A stretch of 64,000 nucleotides of DNA, taken from NCBI GenBank assembly GCA_001599815.1, contig BCIA01000005.1, positions 2,860,472-2,924,471 on the forward strand. Direction: 5' to 3'. Numbering within the stretch: the stretch's first letter is position 1; each line of letters opens with the position of its first letter. The stretch is from Furcasterigmium furcatum (lineage: Eukaryota; Ascomycota; Sordariomycetes; Glomerellales; Plectosphaerellaceae). Under the pieces are notes generated by a model. That model was not told the origin of the DNA, searched no databases, and saw only the letters and a list, made by a program, of their open reading frames with translations. Of this stretch, positions 11,098 through 22,036 are shown in pieces. The translations under genes were made by a program, and so were the position numbers.

Positions 11098-11694
11098 CGC
11101 ATAGGAGATGACTGGGAGACGGGGCGGGTGGGGACCACGGCGAGCCGAAGGGGACGATGCCTATGCGCGCGAAGAGGTCGGAACGCTTGACATGTGACGC
11201 ATTGAAACGTTCTTGGAGAGATGTTGCGCGTATTGTGATAGCACCGAGAGGCCCGAGTAGGGACAAGTCCGCGCGCTGGCGACACCGCGGTGAGGCAAGG
11301 ACGTGGAAGCGAAGCGTCTCGTGTCGAGGGTAACAGGTAGGTCATTTGGAGTACGACCGATGGAACTTGAAGGTCACCACACTGCCCATGCAGCCCGGCA
11401 AGTATTGTGGGGCGAGGCCCGGGCGACGTGGAGCCGCACCGTGCGGTACCACCGATGAAGACGGGCCACACTAATCGGGACGCACAAGCACCACGACGAC
11501 GCACACAAGTGAGGTGAGGTACCTAGGTAGGTACGCTTTGGATGAAGCATTACGTTGGGGAACCGATTCACGGCTCGTAAGCTCTTGCTTTGACTGTGTG
11601 GGTGCCGACGGTATTCGTCACCTGTCCCATACTATGTACTCAAGGTTAAATACGGATGAAGCTGCCCGACAAATCCGGCTGTTGATGCTGGAGG
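11098..11694. other. Intergenic, promoter of the exo70 gene
   Basis: These 597 bases lie between the exo70 start and the 3' end of the aminotransferase gene, both on the minus strand. They contain one palindromic GGTACCTAGGTAGGTAC-type cluster near 11518-11534. Longer frames here overlap each other and show no family resemblance. Confidence 0.5.
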
Positions 11695-13415
11695 TCATGA
11701 GCGAAAGAAGTCGCATATCAGTCTCCCAACAGTGTCCGCAATGAACTGAACGTCAGTGGAAGAAATCGTGTACGGGGGCGCCAGAATGATGTGATCGCCG
11801 ACGCTGCCATCCACCGTTCCAGTGCCCTCATAGACTGTGATACCGTAGTCTACCGTCAGCGCAAGCTGGGAAAGTCTCCCAGCTACCCCCATCTCCCTAG
11901 CGAAGGCCGACTTTGATGCTTTGTCTTGCACAAGCTCTATCCCCCAGAAGAGACCGGCGCCGCGGATGTCGCCAACGTTGGGATGGCCTGCGAGATTCTT
12001 GGTAAGGAGCTGGACGAGAAGTTCGCCCATGTGCCGCACTACGCATCCCTGGAGTTAGTAGATGCCTTTTGTGGAAGTGTTAGGAGCTACTCATCGTGTC
12101 TGAGGCGCAGAGACATGTCGCAGGACTCCCGAAACAGCCAGAATAAGGGGGGGATGAACTCCGGGATAACGCACCATTGGCCAGGAGGTCGTCAGCCTGA
12201 ACGACTCTCTGGACGGCAAGTGCTGCTGCACAGGCGACCGGGTGCGCCTGATACGTCTGCCCATGTACAAAAACCCTGTGAGCATGAGCGTGTTAGGATG
12301 CTGTTGCGCATGGCCCGTGTTCGACATGTTGACTTACCCAGATCCCTTCTTGAAAGCATCCGCAATCTGCCGGCTTATCAACACGGCAGCTACGGCATCG
12401 AAGCCTCCGCCTAGTCCCTTGCCAATGATTTGTAGGTCGGGTGCCACGCCACCTCCCACACTCTGCCATGCGTGGAGCGTGCCAGTCCGACCCATGCCGC
12501 ACATGACCTCGTCGGCGATGAGCAGGGCGCCATGCTTCTCGCAGACTTCCTTCATCGCTCGGAAGTAGCCGGGGACAGCGGGCACACAACCGAGAGCCTG
12601 CCAGAGAGGGGAGCAGTCAGCCATCTAGTCACGTCTAGGCTGGGCCGTTGAGAAGCCTACCGCTCCAACGACCGGCTCTGCAACAAAGGCGCACACCGTA
12701 TCGGGGCCGACCCTGATGAACTCGTCGTCGAGCTCCTTGGCAAGTCTCGCGACATACGTCTCGTTGGCTTCATCAGCGTGTTGCCCTCTGTACGCAAAAC
12801 ACGGCGATACTCGGGACGATATGTCGGCCATCATGGGCGCAAATTTGGCTCGCCTGGCTTCATGACCACCCAGAGTCAGAGCCCCGAGAGTGATGCCGTG
12901 ATATGACTGCCTGCGCGCGATGAACCTGTACCTGGATGGCTCGGGGGGTACTTTTTCAAGATAGTATTGCCGGGACAGCTTCATTGCCGCTTCCATTGCA
13001 GCGGAGCCTATTCGATTAAACCAGTCAGTGTCGGACGTAAGGGAGGTATCTCTGCACGGGGGTAAAGGGTCATACCACTGCTCACGATATAAGAGTGCGT
13101 CATGTGCCAGCCCGTGGATTCGCACAGCACACGTCCCAGCTCCTCGGAGACATCATGTGTGAAGAAAGAGGTCGGGCAGTACGTGGCTATCTGCATCTGC
13201 TGATACATGGCTTCAAGAACCCTCGGGTCGCCATGACCAAGACAAGCCACCGCAGCCCCTCCGGAGGAATCGAAAATTCGTCTTCCATCGTTGAGGTAGT
13301 AGTAATGTCCCTGCGCCCGAGAAACATGAAGCAACTTGCTATTCAAGTCGCGATGGAGAATCGCCGATGGGTGGGCCTCATGGCCATCGGCCACGGCTGT
13401 GCTGGCGAGCGTCAT
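11695..13415 (-). CDS. Class III (PLP-dependent) aminotransferase
   Basis: Five exons (13415-13076, 13007-12661, 12597-12338, 12275-12175, 12038-11695) join to 463 residues. The protein is a fold-type I, class III aminotransferase, which moves an amino group from an omega-amino donor to an oxo acid. Key marks are the substrate-site segment SSGSAAMEAAMKLSRQYY, the cofactor aspartate in LLIADEV (D258) and the Schiff-base lysine in IIGKGLGGGF (K289), followed by HGQTYQAHPVACAAAL. Splice joins were set to keep these motifs; the last intron (136 bases) is the longest. A longer frame upstream begins at a TTG, so the ATG at 13415 (MTLAST) was taken. The exact substrate cannot be read from the sequence. 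It faces mcm3 across a 921-base divergent promoter. Confidence 0.88.
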
Positions 13416-14336
13416 CGGGAAGAACTCGTGATGCTTCGACCCTCTCAAGCGGCGGGTGTTTGAGGTTTCTGGTGCTTATCGCACAGGTGATTGTACCAGA
13501 GCTGATCGTGTTGTTGGCTGCCAGGAAACGTCCGTCTTATTTCACGAGGCAATGAGCAACTGGGCGGGTACACTGCCCGCCGGGTCGGAACCTTGTGGCA
13601 TGGGGGCGGGATGCCGACATGGATGGGGCCGGAGGACACATTCTGATAAGTTGATTCGCCAGGTGTGAACAAGCCGAAGGTACCTTATTGTATGTAGGTG
13701 TTCAGCGCCGACGTCTTGCCTTGCTATGGCTCATGTCCTCGGCGCTTCCATCTCCAAGATTCCGTCTCCAAGTCCAGCACCAACTGAACCCGGCATCCCG
13801 TCCTCGGGCCAGGACAGCGTCGGGCCGAGATCCTGCCAGGGCGGAGCGCTAAGGAACCAAGCCGTTTACCAAAGTGACCAAATAAAGTCGAAGTGGTAAC
13901 CGTTGGCCGATCCTAGACTATGAAGTCGCCGAGCCAGGTACCAGGCACTAGTACTGGATCTGCCTTTTCCTGGGTCTCGGCATAGGTATGTACCTACCTT
14001 CCGTTTAATAGGTAGGTACGGGCCTCCCTAGGTACTCGGTAGGTACCTAGGTAATCGAGAGCCAGAGGTGAATACCCATTCAACGATAGGATATGCACTC
14101 TTTTGATTGGGTGCTAGCCCCAGTATTGATTGATTGGTTGACGCGCGAAACCACTTTACGCGTGAGGCGCGTCGCCATGAACTAAACGCGTTTCCTCGAA
14201 ATTCAGTCTCCCCCTCGATGTGTTACCTGACACAATTTCGAACAGCTCAACCAAGTCCATCCCCCGCAGCATGCCTCCTGAGCCTCCTTAGGCCCCCTTC
14301 AACCGCGTCAAGAATCCCATACGATTACCGGGAACG
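13416..14336. promoter_or_regulatory. Divergent promoter of the aminotransferase and mcm3
   Basis: The 921 bases between the two start codons hold repeated TAGGTACC/GGTAGGTA clusters (13985-14055) and an MCB-type box cluster close to mcm3. No ORF with family resemblance lies here. Confidence 0.55.
14141..14191. promoter_or_regulatory. MCB-box cluster upstream of mcm3
   Basis: Two perfect ACGCGT boxes lie at 14158-14163 and 14186-14191, and two ACGCG cores lie at 14141-14145 and, on the other strand, 14168-14172. A CGCGAAA (SCB-like) follows the first core. The second box sits in a 10-bp palindrome, AAACGCGTTT. All are 145-200 bases before the mcm3 start. ACGCGT is the site of the G1/S factor MBF in yeasts, which drives replication genes including MCM genes, so cell-cycle control of mcm3 is a sound inference. 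Confidence 0.65.
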
Positions 14337-17138
14337 ATGGACTCGTTCATGCTACAGGATGCAGCTGCCGCTGACCGTGTGCGGCTAGCGGAAGACTTTC
14401 TCGATCCCAGTCCGTAGTCACCCCTCCCTCCCTCATACCCGCACGCAGAGACCTATCAGCTAATTCGATACCTACCAGGGAGCCAGCATTCTCGCAGCTA
14501 CAGGTCCGACATCATCTTGATGGTCCAAAAGGGCCAAATACGACTCAATGTCAACATCGACCACGTCCGCGACCAAAATGAACAGCTCGCTCAAAGCATC
14601 CTCAACCAGCCATTCGAATATACTCTTGCGTTCAATCACGCGCTCAAGGAGATTGTCCGAACTTTACCTCAAACTAACGAGGAGGACGTTGCAGATGCCT
14701 ACTACTGCGCTTGGGCTGGCAGCTTCGGATCGAACGCCTGCAATCCTCGAACGCTCTCCTCTCAACACCTGAACAGCATGGTATCGCTCGAGGGCATCGT
14801 CACTCGCTGCTCCCTCATCCGACCGAAGATAGTGAAGAGCGTTCACTACAACGAGAACAAGAACGTCTTTCACTTCCGGGAGTATCAAGATCAGACAATG
14901 ACCAACGGAGTTACAACTTCAAGTGTATACCCCCAGGAGGACGACGAGGGCAACCCCTTGACCACCGAGTATGGGTTCAGCAAATACCGGGATCACCAGA
15001 CTATATCTGTCCAAGAAATGCCAGAGAGGGCCCCCGCGGGTCAATTGCCTCGTGGCGTGGATGTCATACTCGACGACGACTTGGTGGACAAGGTCAAGCC
15101 GGGAGACCGAGTGCAACTTGTTGGCGTTTACAGAACGCTCGGCAACAGGAACACCAACCACAACAGTGCCCTGTTCAAGACGATCATTCTGGCGAATAAC
15201 GTCGTGCTGCTTTCATCCAAGTCGGGAGGCGGAGTTGCCACCGCAGTCATCACCGACTCGGATATCCGCAACATCAACAAGTTGGCTAAGAGGAAGAATC
15301 TGTTCGACCTTCTGTCTCAGTCTCTGGCGCCAAGCATCTACGGTCATGCCTACATCAAGAAGGCTATTCTTCTCATGCTTCTCGGGGGTATGGAGAAGAA
15401 TCTGGACAATGGCACTCATCTCAGGGGTGATATCAACATCCTCATGGTTGGCGACCCCTCCACCGCGAAGTCTCAGCTGCTTCGATTCGTCCTCAACACA
15501 GCGCCCCTGGCAATCGCTACAACAGGTCGCGGATCCTCGGGCGTTGGTCTGACAGCTGCCGTTACTTCCGACAAAGAAACTGGCGAGCGGCGCCTGGAGG
15601 CTGGTGCGATGGTCATGGCCGACCGTGGCGTTGTATGTATCGACGAGTTCGACAAGATGTCCGATATTGATCGAGTTGCCATTCACGAGGTCATGGAGCA
15701 ACAGACTGTCACCATCGCCAAGGCTGGCATCCATACCTCCCTGAACGCGAGGTGCAGTGTTGTTGCTGCGGCAAACCCCATTTTTGGCCAGTACGACACA
15801 CACAAGGATCCCCACAAGAACATCGCCCTGCCGGACTCCCTTCTCTCTCGTTTCGATCTGTTGTTTGTCGTCACAGATGATATCGAGGACACTCGGGACA
15901 GGCAGGTTTCTGAGCACGTTCTGCGCATGCACCGATACCGTCAACCAGGCATGGAAGAAGGCGCCCCTGTTCGAGAAAACACAGGGCAGTCCCTGGGCGT
16001 TGCAGCCAATAACCAAGGCGACACACAACAGCAGACTGATGTATTTCAGAAGTACGACGCCATGCTTCATGCCGGCGTCACAGTGACTTCAGGGCGTGGC
16101 GCCAACAAGAAGCCGGAGGTTCTCAGCATCCCTTTCATGAAGAAGTACATCCAGTACGCGAAGACCATACACCCGGCGCTGACTCAGGAGGCATCTGATC
16201 GCATTGCCGAGATCTATGTTGGCCTGCGGAACGATGAGATGGAAGGGAATCAGCGCCGTACTAGTCCCCTGACAGTTCGTACCCTGGAAACCCTGATACG
16301 TCTTGCCACGGCGCATGCGAAATCGCGCCTTTCCCGCATTGTTGAAGAACGAGACGCTTTGGCTGCCGAGGCCATTCTTCGCTTTGCGCTGTTCAAGGAG
16401 GTTGTGGAGGACGAGTCTCGCAAGAAGCGAAGGAAGACGCAGAACAACCAATTTGCATCATCTAGCGAGGACGAGTCCTCAGATGATGATGGCGGTGACA
16501 CGGCTTATCGCGGCACAGCTAGCCGTTCGAGCGCAGCTCGGAATGGAACGTCAACTAGAGGCGTCGCACGGCCTCGACTGGCTTCCACAGCAAATGCGGA
16601 TGAAGACGAGGGAACGGAAGATGCAGGACCAAGTGCGGAAGGCCACGGAGATGACGACGCTCTTGACGCAAACCCCCGCCGCACCCGGCGCTCGGGACCA
16701 TCGTCCTCTCGAGAAGACCGCACCCAGACCTCCTTTGCCTCTTCAATCCCTGCTTCCCGATTGGAAACCCAGTCAGAGCAGGATGAACAAGAGGAGGATG
16801 GTGACCTTGCTACCGAGGCAGCTGCCCTTGCGATTGACGATACTCCCATCTCGAAGGAGCGTTATGATGCATTCAAGGCCGCTCTTGGCCAGCTACAGAG
16901 GACGGCCCTGTTTGAGGACGACTCTGCGAACGTCGACAATCTCATTGCGGCTGTGAACAGCAAATTGGGTTCTCGCAACGGGAGGCCCTACAGCAAGACC
17001 GAGGCCATCAAGGCACTGAAGATGATGGATCAGAGAAACGAGATCATGTAAGTTGTTTTTATCAGATCCACTCACGTTTTCCATGTTGCTGACTCCCAAA
17101 ACAGGTACACGGATGGCGATCTTGTGTATAAGATCTAA
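14337..17138 (+). CDS. MCM3: DNA replication licensing factor Mcm3
   Basis: Exons 14337-14409, 14449-17047 and 17105-17138 give 901 residues. Mcm3 is one of six subunits of the MCM2-7 replicative helicase. The N-terminal OB/zinc-like region is followed by the AAA+ core with Walker A GDPSTAKS (about 359), Walker B CIDEFDKM and the arginine-finger segment SRFDLLF. A Ser/Asp/Glu-rich linker precedes a C-terminal winged-helix-like end (YDAFKAAL .. EAIKALKMM .. YTDGDLVYKI). The first exon (MDSFMLQDAAAADRV) resembles the Mcm3 N-terminus. It needs a 39-nt first intron, which is unusually short; the frame inside that intron has a TAG, so it cannot be read through. If the intron is wrong, the first ATG in the long frame is at 14517. 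Confidence 0.95.
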
Positions 17139-17446
17139 GGAGGGCCTGGCGATGCGGAGATCTGTGACGGATTATGGTCAGGTTTGATCGGCGCCGGCGT
17201 TGTAGGACCACAGGTGGTCTGGGGGGAGGACGGCCAATCAAGCCCTGACTGGGACACGGAGGGTAGACGTGGATTTCTATGACCGGAGCGTTTTGTCAAT
17301 TTGAGATGACTTGGGCGTCATCGTCCCTGTGAGCACTTCTCAGAGACCTGACTGGGCCTGTCTAAGTGTAGGTAGCTATGGCCGCTGCTCTATCATTTGA
17401 CCTTGCGGACGAAACGACTGCAATTCCATCTCGTGTCCGTTCACCA
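17139..17446. other. Convergent 3' flanks
   Basis: These 308 bases lie between the stop codons of mcm3 and the Mak32-like gene. I see only 3' untranslated sequence and no further feature. Confidence 0.5.
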
Positions 17447-18754
17447 CTATGACGCCGCTCTAATTCGCTTCTGAAACTCGTCAAGCCGGTCGTTGACGCG
17501 GACTCCATTCCAGGTCTCCCGCCCATCCTCGTCCCTGCCGAGCACAGGGACGCCGACTTGTTCAATGGCAAAACTGGCCGAAACACTGCCCCAGGCCGCA
17601 GCTTCTTCAATGCTGTTGCCTCGCGCCAATGCAACTGCGAGTCCGCCCAGGAAGCTATTGCCGCCACCTGTCGGATCGACGACTTTGGTAGAGTCCTCGT
17701 GGAAGGCTGGGATCCATCGCTCAATACCAGGGTCGACCTCGATTTCCTCGCGTGCGATGACACCTTCCGCATCTTGCAGCAACCCGGCAAAGAGGGCCTC
17801 CATATCCGTGTCTGGCCTGAGACCCCCCCTGGTGTAATCTTTTTTCCTTCTTTTGGAGCCCTCGCCTTGGGCGGTGGTCTGTCGTTTTCGCCCCCCGTTG
17901 CGAGCTACGTAGCAGCCCTTTTCGCCCGCTCGTACGACCAGGGTGAAGGACTGGAGCGGCATGCTGGCGAGTAGCTGCTCACAAGAGCGCTCGATGGCGG
18001 AAGTGGAGATATCCCCGGTCTGCGGATGCAGGCCATCGTCGCCCATGAACCCGGCAAGTTCGGCGTGGTTGGGACTGCAAATGTCGACGAGAGGCAATGT
18101 ATTCGTGCAGTTAAGTAACTCATCTGGGGTGCAGAGATCGGGGACTGGCTCCCAGATGAACACCGGCCTGGTGTATGTCCCAGGCGGACACAAAGCCCGC
18201 CTGGCCGAATTAATGTCTGTCACCAGCTCCCGGCATCGATTTGGCGAACAGATGAGATGGAAAGACCTGGAGAGCAGAAGTTTGTAATCGAGGTCTTCGG
18301 CAGTGAGGCGCTTCTTTGGTGTGGTGTATTTAAAAGCGCGCCTGGTGGTGTTGCCCGTTTCGACATAGCCGTTCCACCCACGAGTTGTCAATCTCTCAGT
18401 GTCGCTGCGATAGACAGCAGTCGTTTCCCAGGAGTCTATGAGGGTTGTCAAACTCTCGGGGAAATCGCTGCCTTGGTCGACTATCCACCCGACGGTTGAA
18501 GACTCTGGCCCTGGCGAGAAGAGGCGTGCTCCAAGAGCTGAGTAGGTACCAGCGCCTCCGAGTATATCTCGTGCGGCAGGCGTTGGAGGAGGAAACTCAA
18601 TCTCGTCTTGGAAGGGTCAGTGCGTGCAGGTCAGGCAGAACGATGCTCGAGACCCACCTATGATGAACATTCCCAGAGTCACAAAGTCGATGTGTGTAAG
18701 CGCAGCCACCTGGTCTTCAGTAAGGGCTTCATCTTTCACCGAAAGAGCCTCCAT
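17447..18754 (-). CDS. PfkB-fold protein, Mak32-like
   Basis: Two exons, 18754-18658 and 18606-17447, give 418 residues. The protein has the PfkB/ribokinase fold: an early LGGAGTYSALGARLFSP segment for substrate binding and the late ATP/anion-hole segment VDPTGGGNSFLGG. It fits the fungal Mak32 branch; yeast Mak32 is known for supporting maintenance of the L-A dsRNA element. In canonical PfkB sugar kinases the late motif reads GAGD, with Asp as catalytic base. Here that position is Asn (N349). Classical kinase activity is therefore doubtful unless this branch uses another residue. A basic insert (KRQTTAQGEGSKRRKKD) near residue 272 interrupts the core and looks disordered. Confidence 0.82.
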
Positions 18755-19785
18755 GTCGTGGGTTCGTGAGGAATGCCTGAAGTTCTGGATCGACACGACC
18801 TGGGGTGCGTATCAGATGCCACCTTGTCTTCCGGATATGTTGCAACGCGTCTCGTCTCCCGCAGAGAGGCCGCGTTGAATATGTCGGTGAGGTGGGACGA
18901 GACTGCTGGGAAGGACGGGGTCGGGGCTGCACGACCGACGGATAAGCGAGTCGCAGGGCAAAACACTCGTGAGTGCCACCGACAGCCGTTGCTGCACAGA
19001 TCCAAGTCGCTCCTTGCGCCCAGGAACCCTCCGAACAAGTCGTGAGATGAGCGCGGGCGCGAAAAGATGCCAATGATGTTTTGGCCGCTCTGGCGAAGAT
19101 CCCCCGCCCGAAGGTACTGAAGTAACCTGGCCCAAGTTCCCGGTCACTTTGCAGGTTCACAGACCTGCCCGCATGCGAGGCAGGTTAGACGACGGGAGTT
19201 GACGAGCCGCCCTCAGTACTCCTAGGTAAGGTAGGTATCTTTAGTGGTAACCGGTAGGAACGAAGGAATCCCGCGACCAGCAACGAAATGCCAGCGACTC
19301 GAAGGAGATTTCCTATGCACACAGCCTCGTAAAGGCGTGCTGGGGACTGACTGACTTGGGCGTTCCTGGCTAACGAGCGGGAATAACTCCAAGCTGGTGG
19401 TCCCCTTCCTGGAGGTACCTACCGCATGCGCCCCGACAGATGCATTGTCACGGCACGTCCCAGCTAATGCGCTTCAGTCAACTGTGGGTCTGTAATTTTG
19501 GGTCTATGCATCTATGCATATCACCGGTCGTCGTCGATCGCTCAGGGGCAAGCTCGAGTTGCCTGGCCGAGCTGTCGTGGCCTCCGTTCGCGTGAGGTAA
19601 GCTATGCCTTGCAACCCAAAACATAAAGCTGCTGGCTGCCTACGAAGCATTTCATCGTGCTCACAGTTTCCCGACAACCTGCCGGCTTATGACTGCGGAC
19701 TGACAACATTTGCCCTGCATTTAAGTCCCTTCCCGAACCACCAATTTCAGTTCTAGGACCGACCTGAGCTCCTCTAATATCCAAG
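18755..19785. promoter_or_regulatory. Divergent intergenic region, Mak32-like / CAP
   Basis: This is a 1031-base space between two start codons. It holds one GGTAAGGTAGGTATC cluster near 19226 and no convincing gene. The long minus-strand frame at 18729-19160 overlaps the Mak32-like first exon and resembles nothing known. Confidence 0.5.
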
Positions 19786-21575
19786 ATGGCTGCAAACAAC
19801 ATGCACAATCTGACAACCCTTATTAAAAGGTGAGCGCGCGTTGGCACTGAAGTATTGATTGCTTGTGCCGCAGGCAGGATTCGCTGACAACTCTGGGCAA
19901 TTGATAGGCTGGAGGCTGCTACCTCCCGGCTGGAGGATATTGCTTCCTCGACCATCGACGTGCCCCCGAATCCTGCCCTCGGCCCATCACCACCGGTCAC
20001 ATCCAGTGCCTCAACTCCCGCTCCAGCCGCAACAAATTCAGCTGCATCGGTGCCTGTTCCTGCCTCAGCCCCATCCGAACCCCTTCCCGAGGCCATCGAG
20101 GAGTTTGACACCTTCATCGCGACGTCTGTCGAGAAATACGTCAAGCTGAGCAACCACCTCGGCGGACTGGTTGCGGAGCAGGCCGCTCAGGTTCTGAAGG
20201 GGTTCCAGGCCCAGCGAAAGTTCCTGCTTCTCGCGACGAAGGCAAAGAAACCCGATACCAGCAGCAGTGTCTTCTCGGAGCTGCTGAAGCCTACCAATGA
20301 CTCCCTCATTGCCGTCCAGAAGGTCAAGGAGGCCAACCGACCATCTCCCGTCTTCACTCAACTTAGTGCCGTCGCCGAGGGTATAATGGTTCTGGCATGG
20401 GTCACGATCGACAATCGCCCCTTCAAGCACGTTGAAGAGACCCTGGGCGCCGCTCAATTCTTCGGCAACAGGGTCCTGAAGGAACAGAAGGACAAGTATG
20501 ACCACCACCGCGTTTGGATACAATGTGTGTGCTGACCTCGAATGCCAGAGATCCTCAACAGGCTGAGTGGATCCAGGCCTTCTATCAGGTCTTCCGCGAT
20601 CTTGCCGACTACGTCAAGCAATTCTACGAGCACGGTATTCCCTGGAACCCCAAAGGCAAGGCTGCGAACGAAGTTCTCAGAACTTTCGCATCCGCCTCTC
20701 CTGCACCCGCCACCACCATTGCGCCTCCGCCTCCGCCTCCCGCAGCAGGCTTGCCGCCGCCTCCTCCTCCTCCGGGGCCCCCTCCTGTCCTCGACATCAA
20801 CACAGAGCCCGCGGCACAGATAGATACAAAGGGGGGGCTTGGTGCCGTCTTCTCGGAACTCAACAAGGGAGACGCGGTGACGAAAGGCCTACGGAAGGTC
20901 GATAAGTCTGAAATGACGCACAAGAATCCCTCCTTGCGTGCTAGCTCCACCGTCTCGGATGCCTCTCCTCGGGGCAAGAGTCCCGCACCGGGCAAGAAGC
21001 CAAAGCCTGAGAGCATGCGTGTTAAGAAAGCGCCCAGGAAAGAACTTGACGGGAACAAGTGGACCATCGTACGTTCATTTGTGTCGAGAATCTTGATGGT
21101 CAAACAACTAATGACTCGTCCGGTTGTTTAGGAGAACTTCGAGAGCGAGGAGCAGCCGATCGAGATCGAAGCCGAGATTTCGCACTCGATTCTCATTAGC
21201 AGATGCAACAAGACCACCATTGTCATCAAGGGCAAGGCTAATGCCGTCACGATCGAGAACTCTAACCGCCTGTCCCTGGTCGTCGAAAGTCTCGTCTCGA
21301 CCGTTGATGCCGTCAAGTCACAGAACTTCGCGCTTCAGGTGCTCGGTGTCATCCCCACCGTCATGATGGACCAGATTGACGGCGCGCAAATCTACTTCAG
21401 CAAGGAGAGCACATCGGCCAAAATATTCTCCAGCAAGTCTTCAGGCATCAACCTCAACATCATCTCGGGTCCCGATGAGGACTACAAGGAGGTGCCTCTG
21501 CCATACCAAATCTGTTCTTATTACGATCAGGGCAAGGACGATCTTGTCAACGAGATCGTCTCACATGCGGGTTGA
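19786..21575 (+). CDS. SRV2: Adenylyl cyclase-associated protein (CAP/Srv2)
   Basis: Four exons (19786-19829, 19908-20495, 20549-21068, 21132-21575) give 531 residues. CAP recycles cofilin-bound actin monomers and, in fungi, also supports Ras-cAMP signalling through adenylyl cyclase. Visible parts are the N-terminal amphipathic helix (NLTTLIKRLEAATSRLEDIA), an Ala/Pro/Ser linker, the helical CAP N domain (VEKYVKLSNHLGG .. WIQAFYQVFRDLADYVKQFY), two polyproline runs around residues 275-300, a WH2-like basic stretch, and the C-terminal beta-helix (CARP) domain starting at KWTIENFESEEQ and ending in the DDLVNEIVSHAG tail. All three splice joins keep conserved sequence, notably KDK-DPQQAEW and KWTI-ENF. 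Confidence 0.94.
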
Positions 21576-22036
21576 TGGGTCAATGACACAAAATTGGCTG
21601 CAGCCCCTTTCGGGTGGGTTCCCAGCGCCGCGTGCCGTGTATACAGCGATGGGTTCTGTGCAACTCATGAAATTATACGTTCTTGTTTCTGCTGTTAGGA
21701 CCGAGTGGAAGACCCCCGAGGTTTGCTTTCAGCCCGTATTCAGCTTAGATTAGAATAACCAGCGAGTCTCTTTCTCATTGCAAGCCGGGGCACAAGATCC
21801 AGACGTGAGACCACGATAGTTCCATGATAACAAAGGCTGCAGTGACTGACTACCTTGCTGGAAGGTGGCATCTCTAATTCATTGCGGGGTAGGGGGGTCT
21901 AGCAAAGATGGTGTATATCCTGGTCCGATTTTACCCATTTGATGCAGGTTCACCAATTGGTACACAAGATCACGCCCCGTTCCAGATACTGCCGACGGTG
22001 GCCGTCTCGCGACATCCACTTGAATGGTGGCTCGAT
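21576..22036. other. Convergent 3' flanks
   Basis: These 461 bases separate the stop codons of the CAP and carnitine acetyltransferase genes. I see no further feature. Confidence 0.5.

Noticed and set aside
13416..13448. Extended aminotransferase N-terminus
   Set aside because: The longer frame begins with TTG, not ATG; the first ATG is at 13415.
18729..19160. 143-residue minus-strand frame
   Set aside because: It overlaps the first exon and promoter of the Mak32-like gene and has no family resemblance; GC-rich DNA gives such frames by chance.
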